From positions 434,001-498,000 of the forward strand of contig JAJFKE010000023.1 of assembly GCA_021773355.1 (NCBI GenBank): a DNA stretch of 64,000 nucleotides, written 5' to 3'. The stretch is from Gammaproteobacteria bacterium (GTDB lineage Bacteria > Pseudomonadota > Gammaproteobacteria > Pseudomonadales > Pseudohongiellaceae). Both the position numbers and the translations under genes were made by a program. Within the stretch, counting starts at the first letter, position 1. Every line of letters starts with the position of its first letter. This document shows positions 54,159 through 62,495 of the stretch, in pieces. Below the pieces are notes generated by a model. It was not told the origin of the DNA, ran no database searches, and worked only from the letters and a program-made list of their open reading frames with translations.

Positions 54159-56594
54159 CTACTCATAGTGCAATGCCTCACCTGGCTCTAATAGAATTAA
54201 TTTTCTAGCAGGAATATAGGAAGCGGCAAAAATCAACAACGCCATTAACACAGCAACGAAGAGCGTGACAGGAATAACAGAATCAACTCCCTCCGGCATG
54301 AGCTCAGAAGCACCGTATGCCCCAAGCACTCCCATCCCACCACCAATGATTAACCCTAGGATTAGATAAATAATCCCCTGGCGCAAAAACAAAGCAATGG
54401 TGTTGGAATGATTCAGTCCTAGAGCTTGTCTAATGCCAATCTCCTGCGTCCGGGACATCACGCTGCGGCTGATCAGGCCAAATATTCCAGAAATAGCCAA
54501 GACCAACACTGCAAGCGATACCCAGGTCATTTGCGTACTCAGAATACTTTGCCCAAAAGTGGAATTAGCAATTACTTGTTCGAAGCTCTTAATATCTCTT
54601 AGAGCAAGCTCTCGATCTACTCTAGCGCTCGCCGTTATTAGGGCTTCTCTATGTAGATTCGGGTCCCCAGTTGTTTTAGCGATCAAGTTGATATTGAAGA
54701 AATTTGACTGAGAAAAAGGCCGATACACGGAAGTTATTTCACGCATTCCCGCGATAGGTTGGCTCTGTATTATGTGCGGAACCACTCCCACTATCGTAAG
54801 CCATTCATTCGAATCTGGTATATTCGCGTTCAAAAGAATTCGCTTTCCGAGAGGAGATTCGTCTGGCCAAACTGTATCTGAGAACGATTGATCGACTATT
54901 ACTACCGGCAGGGAATTGGCTAAATCTTGGGAACTGAAATTTCGTCCTTCGATCAAAGGCACTTGCATGAGATCGAAGTAGTCGTTGCTAACAGCCACTT
55001 CAAACTGCGTGGGGTAAATTGAATTTTCTTGAATATCTCTATCTTCAAGTCCGTAGCTTACTAGTGATGCAGACCTGCCACTTGGTAATGCCGAGGTGAA
55101 CGCGCTGCTTTCTATTCCGGCCACACTATCTAGTTCTATTTGCACGTTCTCCAGATACCTATCCCTGTTCTCTGTATCGATATATGAATCACCGCTTAGC
55201 CTTACTCTTGCAGTCAAATAGCCGTCAGTAGCAGTGCCAAAGTTCGTGGTCTCAATTGCGCGGATGGCCAAAACAAAGGTACCCCCGACAATCAATAGCA
55301 AGACAGAAAAGACAACCTGTAGAGCTACTACCGCAGAAGTAAATCTACTGGCACCCTTTACCGTTGCGCCTTTATTATTACCACCAAGAAATAAGCCAAG
55401 ATCTATATTGGAAGCCCTCCAGGCTCTGTATCCACCTATCACCAACCACATTAATCCGACGATTAACATGGCTAATATTGCAGTACTTGCGTCTATTTCG
55501 AATTTCATCCAGAACGGTAAAGAGCCTTCGGACAAACCCAGAGCCCATGCTTCACCGGTAATCTTTATACCCAAGTGAGCAAGAGCCAAACCTAGAGCGC
55601 CACCGCCAAGACAAATTAGAAAAGGTTCTATCAGTGCTTGCACTACTATGCGCCAGCGAGCGCCCCCTATGGCACTGCGAATTACCAGCTCTTGACTACG
55701 CTCACCAGCACGCACTAGCAGCAAGCTGGCCACGTTCAGACAAGCCAAAGCCAGTACCGCCAGACATATCACTACAATCATGTCACGCAGTCCTGCGCCG
55801 TTAGATTCATAGATACTTATATAAGGTTGGACAGTTGCATTGAGACTTCCGTAGACCGAAGGATTCTCTTGCTTAATCTGTATTAGCAGGGTCGCCAGCT
55901 CTGTCTGTGCCTGAGCCAAACTCACGTCATGCTTTAGACGACCAACTGGTGTTACCCTGCCTTCTCCCGGCTCGTTAACGCTGCTTTCAATTGAAGGCAG
56001 CCAAAGATTGTGAAATGCAGGAAAGCTGAAATCTTTTGGCATTACACCTACCACAGTGCGTAATTCGCCATCGACACGGCTTTGCACGCCAACCACGTCC
56101 TGACGACCTGAATAATAATTCTGCCAGACGTTGTGGCTGATCACCGCTACCGGTTCCGCTCCAGGAATTGCGTCCTCTGGCAGCAAGCTACGACCCAGAA
56201 TAGGTGTAACACCTGTAAGCTGTAGCAGGTTCGGAGATATTGAAGTCGAGCTGTACGCGGCCGCAGATTCTCCACCGCTTAATGTACTGTCGCCCCAGAA
56301 TCTAACTCTTCCTAGCACATCAAAACTTTGGTTCCTCTCGGCGACAAACTGGTACGTATAGTTGTCCAATAAATCAGCATTGGTAAATCCGAAAGACTCG
56401 TCTACACCTAGCAGAACCACATAACGATCGCTATCTGGAAGTTGCGGCAATCTGAAAAACAAATTATTGGCCAGATTGAAAAGTATCAAAATAACACTCA
56501 GCCCAAGCGCAATGACTAACATGCACAATGCAGTGAACCCTGGCGACTTTTTCAATAATCGAAATGAAAATAGAAGCTCATTTAGAAAATTCAT
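54159..56594 (-). CDS. Array permease 9, ADOP-like duplicated FtsX/MacB permease
   Basis: 811 residues. TM1 lies in FTALCMLVIALGLSVILILFNL. The first periplasmic domain carries SRVDGELRTVVGVMPKDFSFPAFHNLWLP. Coupling stretches are SQELVIRSAIGGARWRI and TQEIGIRQALGLNHSNT; the second differs at RQ and LN from the usual RR and SS. The second domain has NFGTATDGYLTARVRLSGDSYID. It ends LLEPGEALHYE after SYIPARKL. An 89-base gap separates it from permease 10, the widest between two adjacent array genes, leaving room for a promoter or processing site. Confidence 0.88.
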   Translation of the reverse strand: MNFLNELLFSFRLLKKSPGFTALCMLVIALGLSVILILFNLANNLFFRLPQLPDSDRYVVLLGVDESFGFTNADLLDNYTYQFVAERNQSFDVLGRVRFWGDSTLSGGESAAAYSSTSISPNLLQLTGVTPILGRSLLPEDAIPGAEPVAVISHNVWQNYYSGRQDVVGVQSRVDGELRTVVGVMPKDFSFPAFHNLWLPSIESSVNEPGEGRVTPVGRLKHDVSLAQAQTELATLLIQIKQENPSVYGSLNATVQPYISIYESNGAGLRDMIVVICLAVLALACLNVASLLLVRAGERSQELVIRSAIGGARWRIVVQALIEPFLICLGGGALGLALAHLGIKITGEAWALGLSEGSLPFWMKFEIDASTAILAMLIVGLMWLVIGGYRAWRASNIDLGLFLGGNNKGATVKGASRFTSAVVALQVVFSVLLLIVGGTFVLAIRAIETTNFGTATDGYLTARVRLSGDSYIDTENRDRYLENVQIELDSVAGIESSAFTSALPSGRSASLVSYGLEDRDIQENSIYPTQFEVAVSNDYFDLMQVPLIEGRNFSSQDLANSLPVVIVDQSFSDTVWPDESPLGKRILLNANIPDSNEWLTIVGVVPHIIQSQPIAGMREITSVYRPFSQSNFFNINLIAKTTGDPNLHREALITASARVDRELALRDIKSFEQVIANSTFGQSILSTQMTWVSLAVLVLAISGIFGLISRSVMSRTQEIGIRQALGLNHSNTIALFLRQGIIYLILGLIIGGGMGVLGAYGASELMPEGVDSVIPVTLFVAVLMALLIFAASYIPARKLILLEPGEALHYE

Positions 56595-56683
56595 AATTCG
56601 AACCCCAAACTTATTTATCTGTCAGTGCTATCTCTCGAGCTATCTAATGTAAGCACTGCGCTCTTTACCTCATGAATTCGTCC

Positions 56684-59155
56684 CTACTCATAGTGCAATG
56701 CCTCACCTGGCTCAAGCTCAATAAGCTTTCTCGCTGGCACATAGGATGCAACAAAAACCAGCAATGCCAGACAAGTCAAAACTGGCACGGTTACCGTCAG
56801 CATGAACCCATAACTCGAACTCTGAGCACCCACAGCTGTCGCAACCCCATTAACCACTAATATCCCGCCCATGCCACCAATTAGCATACCAAGCAGAAGA
56901 AACGACGAACCCTGTTTTAGGAATATATTAATTATCCTGAAATTGCTTGATCCTAATGCGCGACGAATGCCGATTTCTTTTCCTCGAGATAATACGGAGC
57001 GCGAAACCACACCATAGATACCAATGACGGCAAGAAAGAGGGTAATCAGAGATATCCACACCATTACGTCGTTAGTAAGACTAACCGCTTCCATAATCAA
57101 ATAAATTGCTCGAGACAATGGCATAACTTCTGATAGCGGAACGTCTCGATCAACACGAGTTGTTGCCGTTTTTAGCAATTGCTCGTATTCATTCATGGAA
57201 ATAGATAACAAGCCTGGAGCGGCTATGGCCATAGAGATTGATGCAACTCTACTTCGAACCGTGTCACTTGCCGCGGGCAATTGAGCAAAAGGTCTGTAGA
57301 CAGTGGTCTGATATAAGCGCTCCGCCGTGGGTTGGCCCTGGATTAGGTGATTAATCACCCCGACCACAGTTAGCCAATCACCAGCCTGATTAGGCTCCAG
57401 TTGTATGCGTTTGCCCAAAGCTGATTGCGCTGCCTCGCCGGGCCAAAATCTTTCTGCGAAAATTTCGTCCACCACCACCACAGGCAAACTATTTGCGTTG
57501 TCGTTGAAATCAAAGTATCTACCACTAAGCACATCGATCTTCATGAGCTCAGCATAATTGGTGCTGGTCCATACCAATCCTGCCTGGGGATAGCGTGCAT
57601 CGGTTGATACGTCCCGGTCTTCAAGACTGTAACTCAATCGCGGAGGGAACTGTCCGGCCAAGGCAGTCGCGAATGTCACGTCTTCAAACTGATCAAAATT
57701 CTCAAGTTCACGCCCCATGTCTTCCAAGAAACCGACCTTGCTTGCGGCATCAGAGTATTGGGTTGACGAGAGGTCGATCCTGGCTGAGAGGAAACCTTCA
57801 CTTTCGATACCCATATCCATGTGACTGGCCGCGTAGGTACCAATTACAAAATACGTGCCAATAATTAGCAGGAAACAGGTCCCAATAATTTCCATTGTTA
57901 CTAGCACCCTTGTAAAACGCCCCGCTGCACCACCAGCAATACTCCCTGCGTCATTACTGAGGACACCACTGATATCTTGCTTGGAAATCTGCCAGGCTGG
58001 ATACAAACCGGATATTAGCCAGATGCACAAGGTCATTGCCAACAAGCCCAATATGTCATTCTGCTGTAGATCGAAGGTAATCCAAAAGGCAATAGCACCA
58101 GGAAAGCCCGTAATGAGGTTTCTAATGGCTGCAAGTGCCAAGGCGCCAAGTCCCAAACCGATTACTGCGGAGATAATACATATTAGCAATGACTCCAAAA
58201 GAATCTGACGCATGATTCTCCAGCGCGTTCCCCCTAACGCACTACGAACCGCCAACTCTGAAATTCTTTCACTGCTGCGCACTGTTAATAGATTGGTAAC
58301 ATTGAAACAAACTAACAATAAAATTATTACAACCATTCCAACGATAAGTTGTCCAAATATTGGTCCATCGTTCATGGTTATAAGTGGGTAGGACATAACT
58401 ACGCCAACCACACCAGCGTAAAATTCGGGTAGTTCCTCGGCCAATGATCCTATCACCGAATTGAACTCCGCCGCCGCGGAGTCGAGAGAGACTCCTTCTT
58501 TCAATAGGCCGACAATACTTAAACGGCTATTGGCATCAGGGTCTGGGTTAGTGTTTAACTGAAACGGCAACCAAAGATCGTGTGTTATTGGAAATGTGAA
58601 CCCCTCTGGCATCACGCCAACAATGGTATGAGGCTCACCATTGATTCTACTTTGTTGACCTACTATGTCTTCCTTGCCGGCATAGTAACTCTGCCACAAG
58701 GTATAGCTTATAACTGCAACAGGATCTGCACCCGGAATATCATCGCTAGCTTGCAAAGAACGCCCTAGCAGAGGACTGGCTTGAATAAGGCCCAGAGTAT
58801 TTGGCATTATCCGGGCAGCAGTGAAAGCTTCAGCACTTTCCCCATCGCTTAGAATTGCAGAAAATGACTCGAAGGCACCGATATTTTCATAGCTATTCTC
58901 GCTTTGTTGTAGGCGTCGAAAAATATAGGCGTCAGTAAATGGAGTATTCTGTTGACCTACCTCCGTCTTTTTTAGAACAACTATGCGCTCACCATTTTCT
59001 ACCTGTAGGTCCTGCAGACCCAGAAATTTGGTTATCGAGAGCAACGGAATGCTAATACCTATACCTAATGCAATTACCAACACACAAAGAGTTGTGAAGC
59101 TCAATTTGTTACGCATCAATCGTAATGTATACTTCAATTCAAACCAGTAATTCAT
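56684..59155 (-). CDS. Array permease 10, ADOP-like duplicated FtsX/MacB permease
   Basis: 823 residues from the ATG at 59155 (GAGG 9 bases before it); a TTG at 59164 is the longest option. The first domain carries QQSRINGEPHTIVGVMPEGFTFPITHDLWLPFQL. Coupling stretches are ISELAVRSALGGTRWRI and GKEIGIRRALGSSNFRI. The second domain has DMGIESEGFLSARIDLSSTQYSD and ALGKRIQLEPNQAGDWLTVVGV. The end is ELEPGEALHYE after SYVPARKL. It follows the beta-helix lipoprotein gene (stop at 59220) by 64 bases, which suggests co-expression with it. Confidence 0.88.
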   Translation of the reverse strand: MNYWFELKYTLRLMRNKLSFTTLCVLVIALGIGISIPLLSITKFLGLQDLQVENGERIVVLKKTEVGQQNTPFTDAYIFRRLQQSENSYENIGAFESFSAILSDGESAEAFTAARIMPNTLGLIQASPLLGRSLQASDDIPGADPVAVISYTLWQSYYAGKEDIVGQQSRINGEPHTIVGVMPEGFTFPITHDLWLPFQLNTNPDPDANSRLSIVGLLKEGVSLDSAAAEFNSVIGSLAEELPEFYAGVVGVVMSYPLITMNDGPIFGQLIVGMVVIILLLVCFNVTNLLTVRSSERISELAVRSALGGTRWRIMRQILLESLLICIISAVIGLGLGALALAAIRNLITGFPGAIAFWITFDLQQNDILGLLAMTLCIWLISGLYPAWQISKQDISGVLSNDAGSIAGGAAGRFTRVLVTMEIIGTCFLLIIGTYFVIGTYAASHMDMGIESEGFLSARIDLSSTQYSDAASKVGFLEDMGRELENFDQFEDVTFATALAGQFPPRLSYSLEDRDVSTDARYPQAGLVWTSTNYAELMKIDVLSGRYFDFNDNANSLPVVVVDEIFAERFWPGEAAQSALGKRIQLEPNQAGDWLTVVGVINHLIQGQPTAERLYQTTVYRPFAQLPAASDTVRSRVASISMAIAAPGLLSISMNEYEQLLKTATTRVDRDVPLSEVMPLSRAIYLIMEAVSLTNDVMVWISLITLFLAVIGIYGVVSRSVLSRGKEIGIRRALGSSNFRIINIFLKQGSSFLLLGMLIGGMGGILVVNGVATAVGAQSSSYGFMLTVTVPVLTCLALLVFVASYVPARKLIELEPGEALHYE

Positions 59156-59219
59156 CTTTGGCAACCTCAGATCCGCTATGCTTTTATATACTTACTATTT
59201 ACTCAGATCGGCTAGCGCC

Positions 59220-59969
59220 CTATGGTCGACTTCCTCGATAAACCACAGGATCCGCACCAATAATATTATTCACACTGGCAGTCTCGTGAACGTACAAATG
59301 AATCTCTTCCCTGGCTATCAAGCTTCCTTTGATTTGAGAACCCGGTCCGATGATTATTTCAGGGTGATTAATGCGCCAATTGAACAAACCAAGCAGCCCA
59401 TAATTTCTGTGATGAATAATTAAATCTCGTTCAACAATACTGTTTTCCAGCCTCACATCGCCTCTATTGGATTCAACATTCTCGCCAACGGTGACATCAA
59501 ATAAATTGATACTGCCGTTGTTTGTTTCCACATTTCGCCCAACCGACACGTTGGCTAGTTCAATGCGCCCATTAACAGTTGAAGCCGTGCCGCCTATTTC
59601 TCCGCCTTGAGTAGCGATGATGCGGCCATTGACCGTATCAACACTGCCGACTACTGTCTCACTTCCCCCTAGAACCACTCTGCCATTAACCGTATGCACA
59701 CTCCTCGCTGTTGCGCCATTTTCAACGGTCACGCGGCCATTGACGGTGCTGACGTCATTCGCGTTCATTCCCGCTCCAATCACAACGCGACCATTCACAT
59801 TGTGAACATCACGGCCTTGTGCCGGCTCCGGCGCTAGAACTATGGCGGAATTGGTAGAGCTGATTCGGCTAGGAGAGGTACTTTGGCTGTAAACAACACA
59901 GCCGCTCAAGGAGATTATAAATACCATAGCTGATAGTCTCTTTAGCATCTGTAATTTGTTAGGGCTCAT
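59220..59969 (-). CDS. Beta-helical NGR-repeat lipoprotein inside the permease array
   Basis: 249 residues. A lipoprotein signal ends in ISLSGCVVYSQ. The mature protein is built from repeats of about 18-20 residues centred on T/NVNGRV: HNVNGRVVIGAG, STVNGRVTVENG, HTVNGRVVLGGS, DTVNGRIIATQG, STVNGRIELANV, then ETNNGSINLFDV and ESNRGDVRLENS. Such short turns with regular Val/Ile are typical of right-handed beta-helices, as in bactofilin and other polymer-forming families, so it may self-assemble. AGGAG lies 9 bases before the ATG. It is the only non-permease gene within the array, spaced 40 bases from permease 11 and 64 from permease 10. A scaffold or partner role is an inference. Confidence 0.8.
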   Translation of the reverse strand: MSPNKLQMLKRLSAMVFIISLSGCVVYSQSTSPSRISSTNSAIVLAPEPAQGRDVHNVNGRVVIGAGMNANDVSTVNGRVTVENGATARSVHTVNGRVVLGGSETVVGSVDTVNGRIIATQGGEIGGTASTVNGRIELANVSVGRNVETNNGSINLFDVTVGENVESNRGDVRLENSIVERDLIIHHRNYGLLGLFNWRINHPEIIIGPGSQIKGSLIAREEIHLYVHETASVNNIIGADPVVYRGSRP

Positions 59970-60009
59970 TTATCCATCTCCTAATAATTCCGAAATCGAA
60001 GGGTTCTAT

Positions 60010-62451
60010 CTAGTCATAGTGCAAGGCGTCGCCGGGCTCCAATGCCACCGCAGCCCTTGCAGGAATATAGGACGCCGCAATAACCAAGCAAGCAACTAGC
60101 GCAAAACAGCTGGCAATAGAAAAATACAAATAGTCGAATAGGGCGTTGCTTAGACCTGTTGGCACGGAATTCACAATGAGTAATACCGCCGCCCCTCCGA
60201 TGATTGCGCCAATGGAGAAAAAGCGTAGACCTTGCTTGATGAACACAGAAATAATTTTCCTGCTACTGGAACCCAACGCTCTTCTTATGCCTATTTCATT
60301 AGTGCGCAAAACAATGCTTCGAGAAATCACACCGTAAATGCCTACTACCGATAGAAACAAGGTAGTAAGTCCAACACCAATCAGGAAATTTCCGAAAAAT
60401 GTAAACGCTACTGTATTGAGACTCTGAGTATAGGCTAGGCTAGAGATTTCAGTAATCGCAATATCCCTGTCTACCACTAGAGCTGCCGTCTTTAGTTTTT
60501 CGGTAATAGTTGGATAATCGGTGTTGCCAGTAGTTTTTAGAACAATCGAAACACTACGCGGAGAATGCTCATCGAAAGGCAAGTAGACAACTGGAGGATT
60601 ATCACTGCCGACCCCCGACCCCTGCTTTATGGCTGGAGTGATTCCTATTACCGTCAACCAATCGTCGCTCTCGCCGCGATCAAGCCTAACCAATTTTCCT
60701 AATGCTGATTCATCAGGCCAATAGGTGCTCGCAAATTCCTCATCCACCACTGCCACAGAAGAACTTGACCCAATGTCGGTAACATCAAACTCGCGCCCGG
60801 AAAGTGGCAATATACCTAAAGAGGCAAAATAGTTATCCGAGACCCAGATAGTTTCGACCTGCAGAGGGTCGTTGGCATCTGCAACTTCCCCTTCTCCCAA
60901 TTCAAAAGCAATCTGCACCCCATTCCAACCCGGTAAGGCCGTCGTAGCTGTCACTGACTGAATTTCTGACGAATTTAGTAGTTCGTTATTTAAATTGTTA
61001 AAAAATTGCCGTCTTGCCTCAAACTGATCGTATCTTCGATCAGATAGATTAATATCTGCGACGTACACGCCTTCGGAATTCGTTCCATAGTCTACATTTG
61101 CCGCGTCTCTCATGGTGAGAATAAAGAGCGCGCAGAGAATTAGTAAAAACACGGAAAACATAATTTCTACACCAACAACGATGCGCATAGTGGCAGTACC
61201 AAAACGATTAGTTGCACCTTTCGATCCTTCCAGCACCTGACTCAGTTCACTAGCAGATGCCCGCTTCGCTGCAAGTCCACCCGAGAACAGCCATATAATT
61301 ATCATAAGTCCCGCCGTAATCATCACGGCCGTATTATCGGGAGTGAAATCTATCCAGAAAGGCATGACGCTATTTCCGCCCGACGCCAGTGCCGTAACCG
61401 AGGCCTGATAAATACGGTTAATAAATTCAGCCAACGCGAATCCTAAAACTGATCCAATAAGACAGATCACTAAAGACTCGGTCAGCACTTGTCTGAAATT
61501 CTGCCAACGGTTGGCGCCTAAGGCATTGCGCACCGCTAACTCCTGATGCCGGGCGTTGGTTCTAACAAACAACAGAGTGCTCAAATTTAAACTCACCAGC
61601 AAAATAATCGTGAGCGCAAGAACACCGAGTATTAGAGGAATTCCGCCACTGTCTCCAGCCCATATTCTGGTGTATCTGGTCACGTTACCGTACAAGTCAA
61701 CAAACAGATTTGGATATTCACTTCGTATTTGACTAAGGGTATTCGCCAGTTCCAGAGACGCTTGTTCTCTGCCAATATTTTCTGCAAGGATACCTACAAC
61801 ACCAAAGTTCTCCGAACTCTGAGCGGGAGAACTTGCAGGAATTGAAAGAGGAAACCAAACCTGATGCGTGGTCGGGAAGGAAAATTTCTCTGGCATTACT
61901 CCAACTACGGCAAACGAATTTCCATTTATTCGAGCTACCCGACCTACAATCCCGGGATCTTGCGCGTAATAATTTTGCCATAGGCGGTAACTGATAAGCA
62001 CAACGGGTTCGGCACCTGCTTCTGCGTCAGAAGATATAAAAGTACGACCAAGCATGGGTTGCACAGCCGTCGCAGCCAACAGATTCGGCATTATTTCAGC
62101 GGCCGCATAAAACTCCGCCGATTCGCCGTCACTGATAGTTGCGCCGATAGAACGAAATGCGCCTAACTCGGAAAAACTGCTAGATAAATCTCTTAGTCGA
62201 TTAAAGGTAAAACCATTTACATCTAGTGACGCTCCCTGATCACCATTGGTTTGTGCATCGACCTTGTTGAGGACCACAAATCGATCTCCGTTAGGAAACG
62301 GAAGCTCGCCGAAATAGAAATTCTTATTCAGCGCATAGAGTGAAACAGCCACCCCTACTCCCAAAGTAACTACCAATAGGCAGACCAGGGTGAATGCCGG
62401 CGTTTTCCGCAAAAGCCTTATGCTGTATGACAGATCATTTATAAGGTTCAT
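60010..62451 (-). CDS. Array permease 11, ADOP-like duplicated FtsX/MacB permease
   Basis: 813 residues. The start NLINDLSYSIRLLRKTPAFTLVCLLVVTLGVGVAVSLYAL resembles permease 1. The first domain carries VARINGNSFAVVGVMPEKFSFPTTHQVWFPLSIP. Coupling stretches are HQELAVRNALGANRWQN and TNEIGIRRALGSSSRKI. The second domain has DYGTNSEGVYVADINLSDRRYD, and the end is ALEPGDALHYD, with two conservative changes from the common tail. It is spaced 44 bases from permease 12 (upstream) and 40 from the lipoprotein gene (downstream). Complete and undamaged. Confidence 0.88.
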   Translation of the reverse strand: MNLINDLSYSIRLLRKTPAFTLVCLLVVTLGVGVAVSLYALNKNFYFGELPFPNGDRFVVLNKVDAQTNGDQGASLDVNGFTFNRLRDLSSSFSELGAFRSIGATISDGESAEFYAAAEIMPNLLAATAVQPMLGRTFISSDAEAGAEPVVLISYRLWQNYYAQDPGIVGRVARINGNSFAVVGVMPEKFSFPTTHQVWFPLSIPASSPAQSSENFGVVGILAENIGREQASLELANTLSQIRSEYPNLFVDLYGNVTRYTRIWAGDSGGIPLILGVLALTIILLVSLNLSTLLFVRTNARHQELAVRNALGANRWQNFRQVLTESLVICLIGSVLGFALAEFINRIYQASVTALASGGNSVMPFWIDFTPDNTAVMITAGLMIIIWLFSGGLAAKRASASELSQVLEGSKGATNRFGTATMRIVVGVEIMFSVFLLILCALFILTMRDAANVDYGTNSEGVYVADINLSDRRYDQFEARRQFFNNLNNELLNSSEIQSVTATTALPGWNGVQIAFELGEGEVADANDPLQVETIWVSDNYFASLGILPLSGREFDVTDIGSSSSVAVVDEEFASTYWPDESALGKLVRLDRGESDDWLTVIGITPAIKQGSGVGSDNPPVVYLPFDEHSPRSVSIVLKTTGNTDYPTITEKLKTAALVVDRDIAITEISSLAYTQSLNTVAFTFFGNFLIGVGLTTLFLSVVGIYGVISRSIVLRTNEIGIRRALGSSSRKIISVFIKQGLRFFSIGAIIGGAAVLLIVNSVPTGLSNALFDYLYFSIASCFALVACLVIAASYIPARAAVALEPGDALHYD

Positions 62452-62495
62452 ACAATTAACACCTATATTTGCCGTAGCTAATCCAACTACTATGC

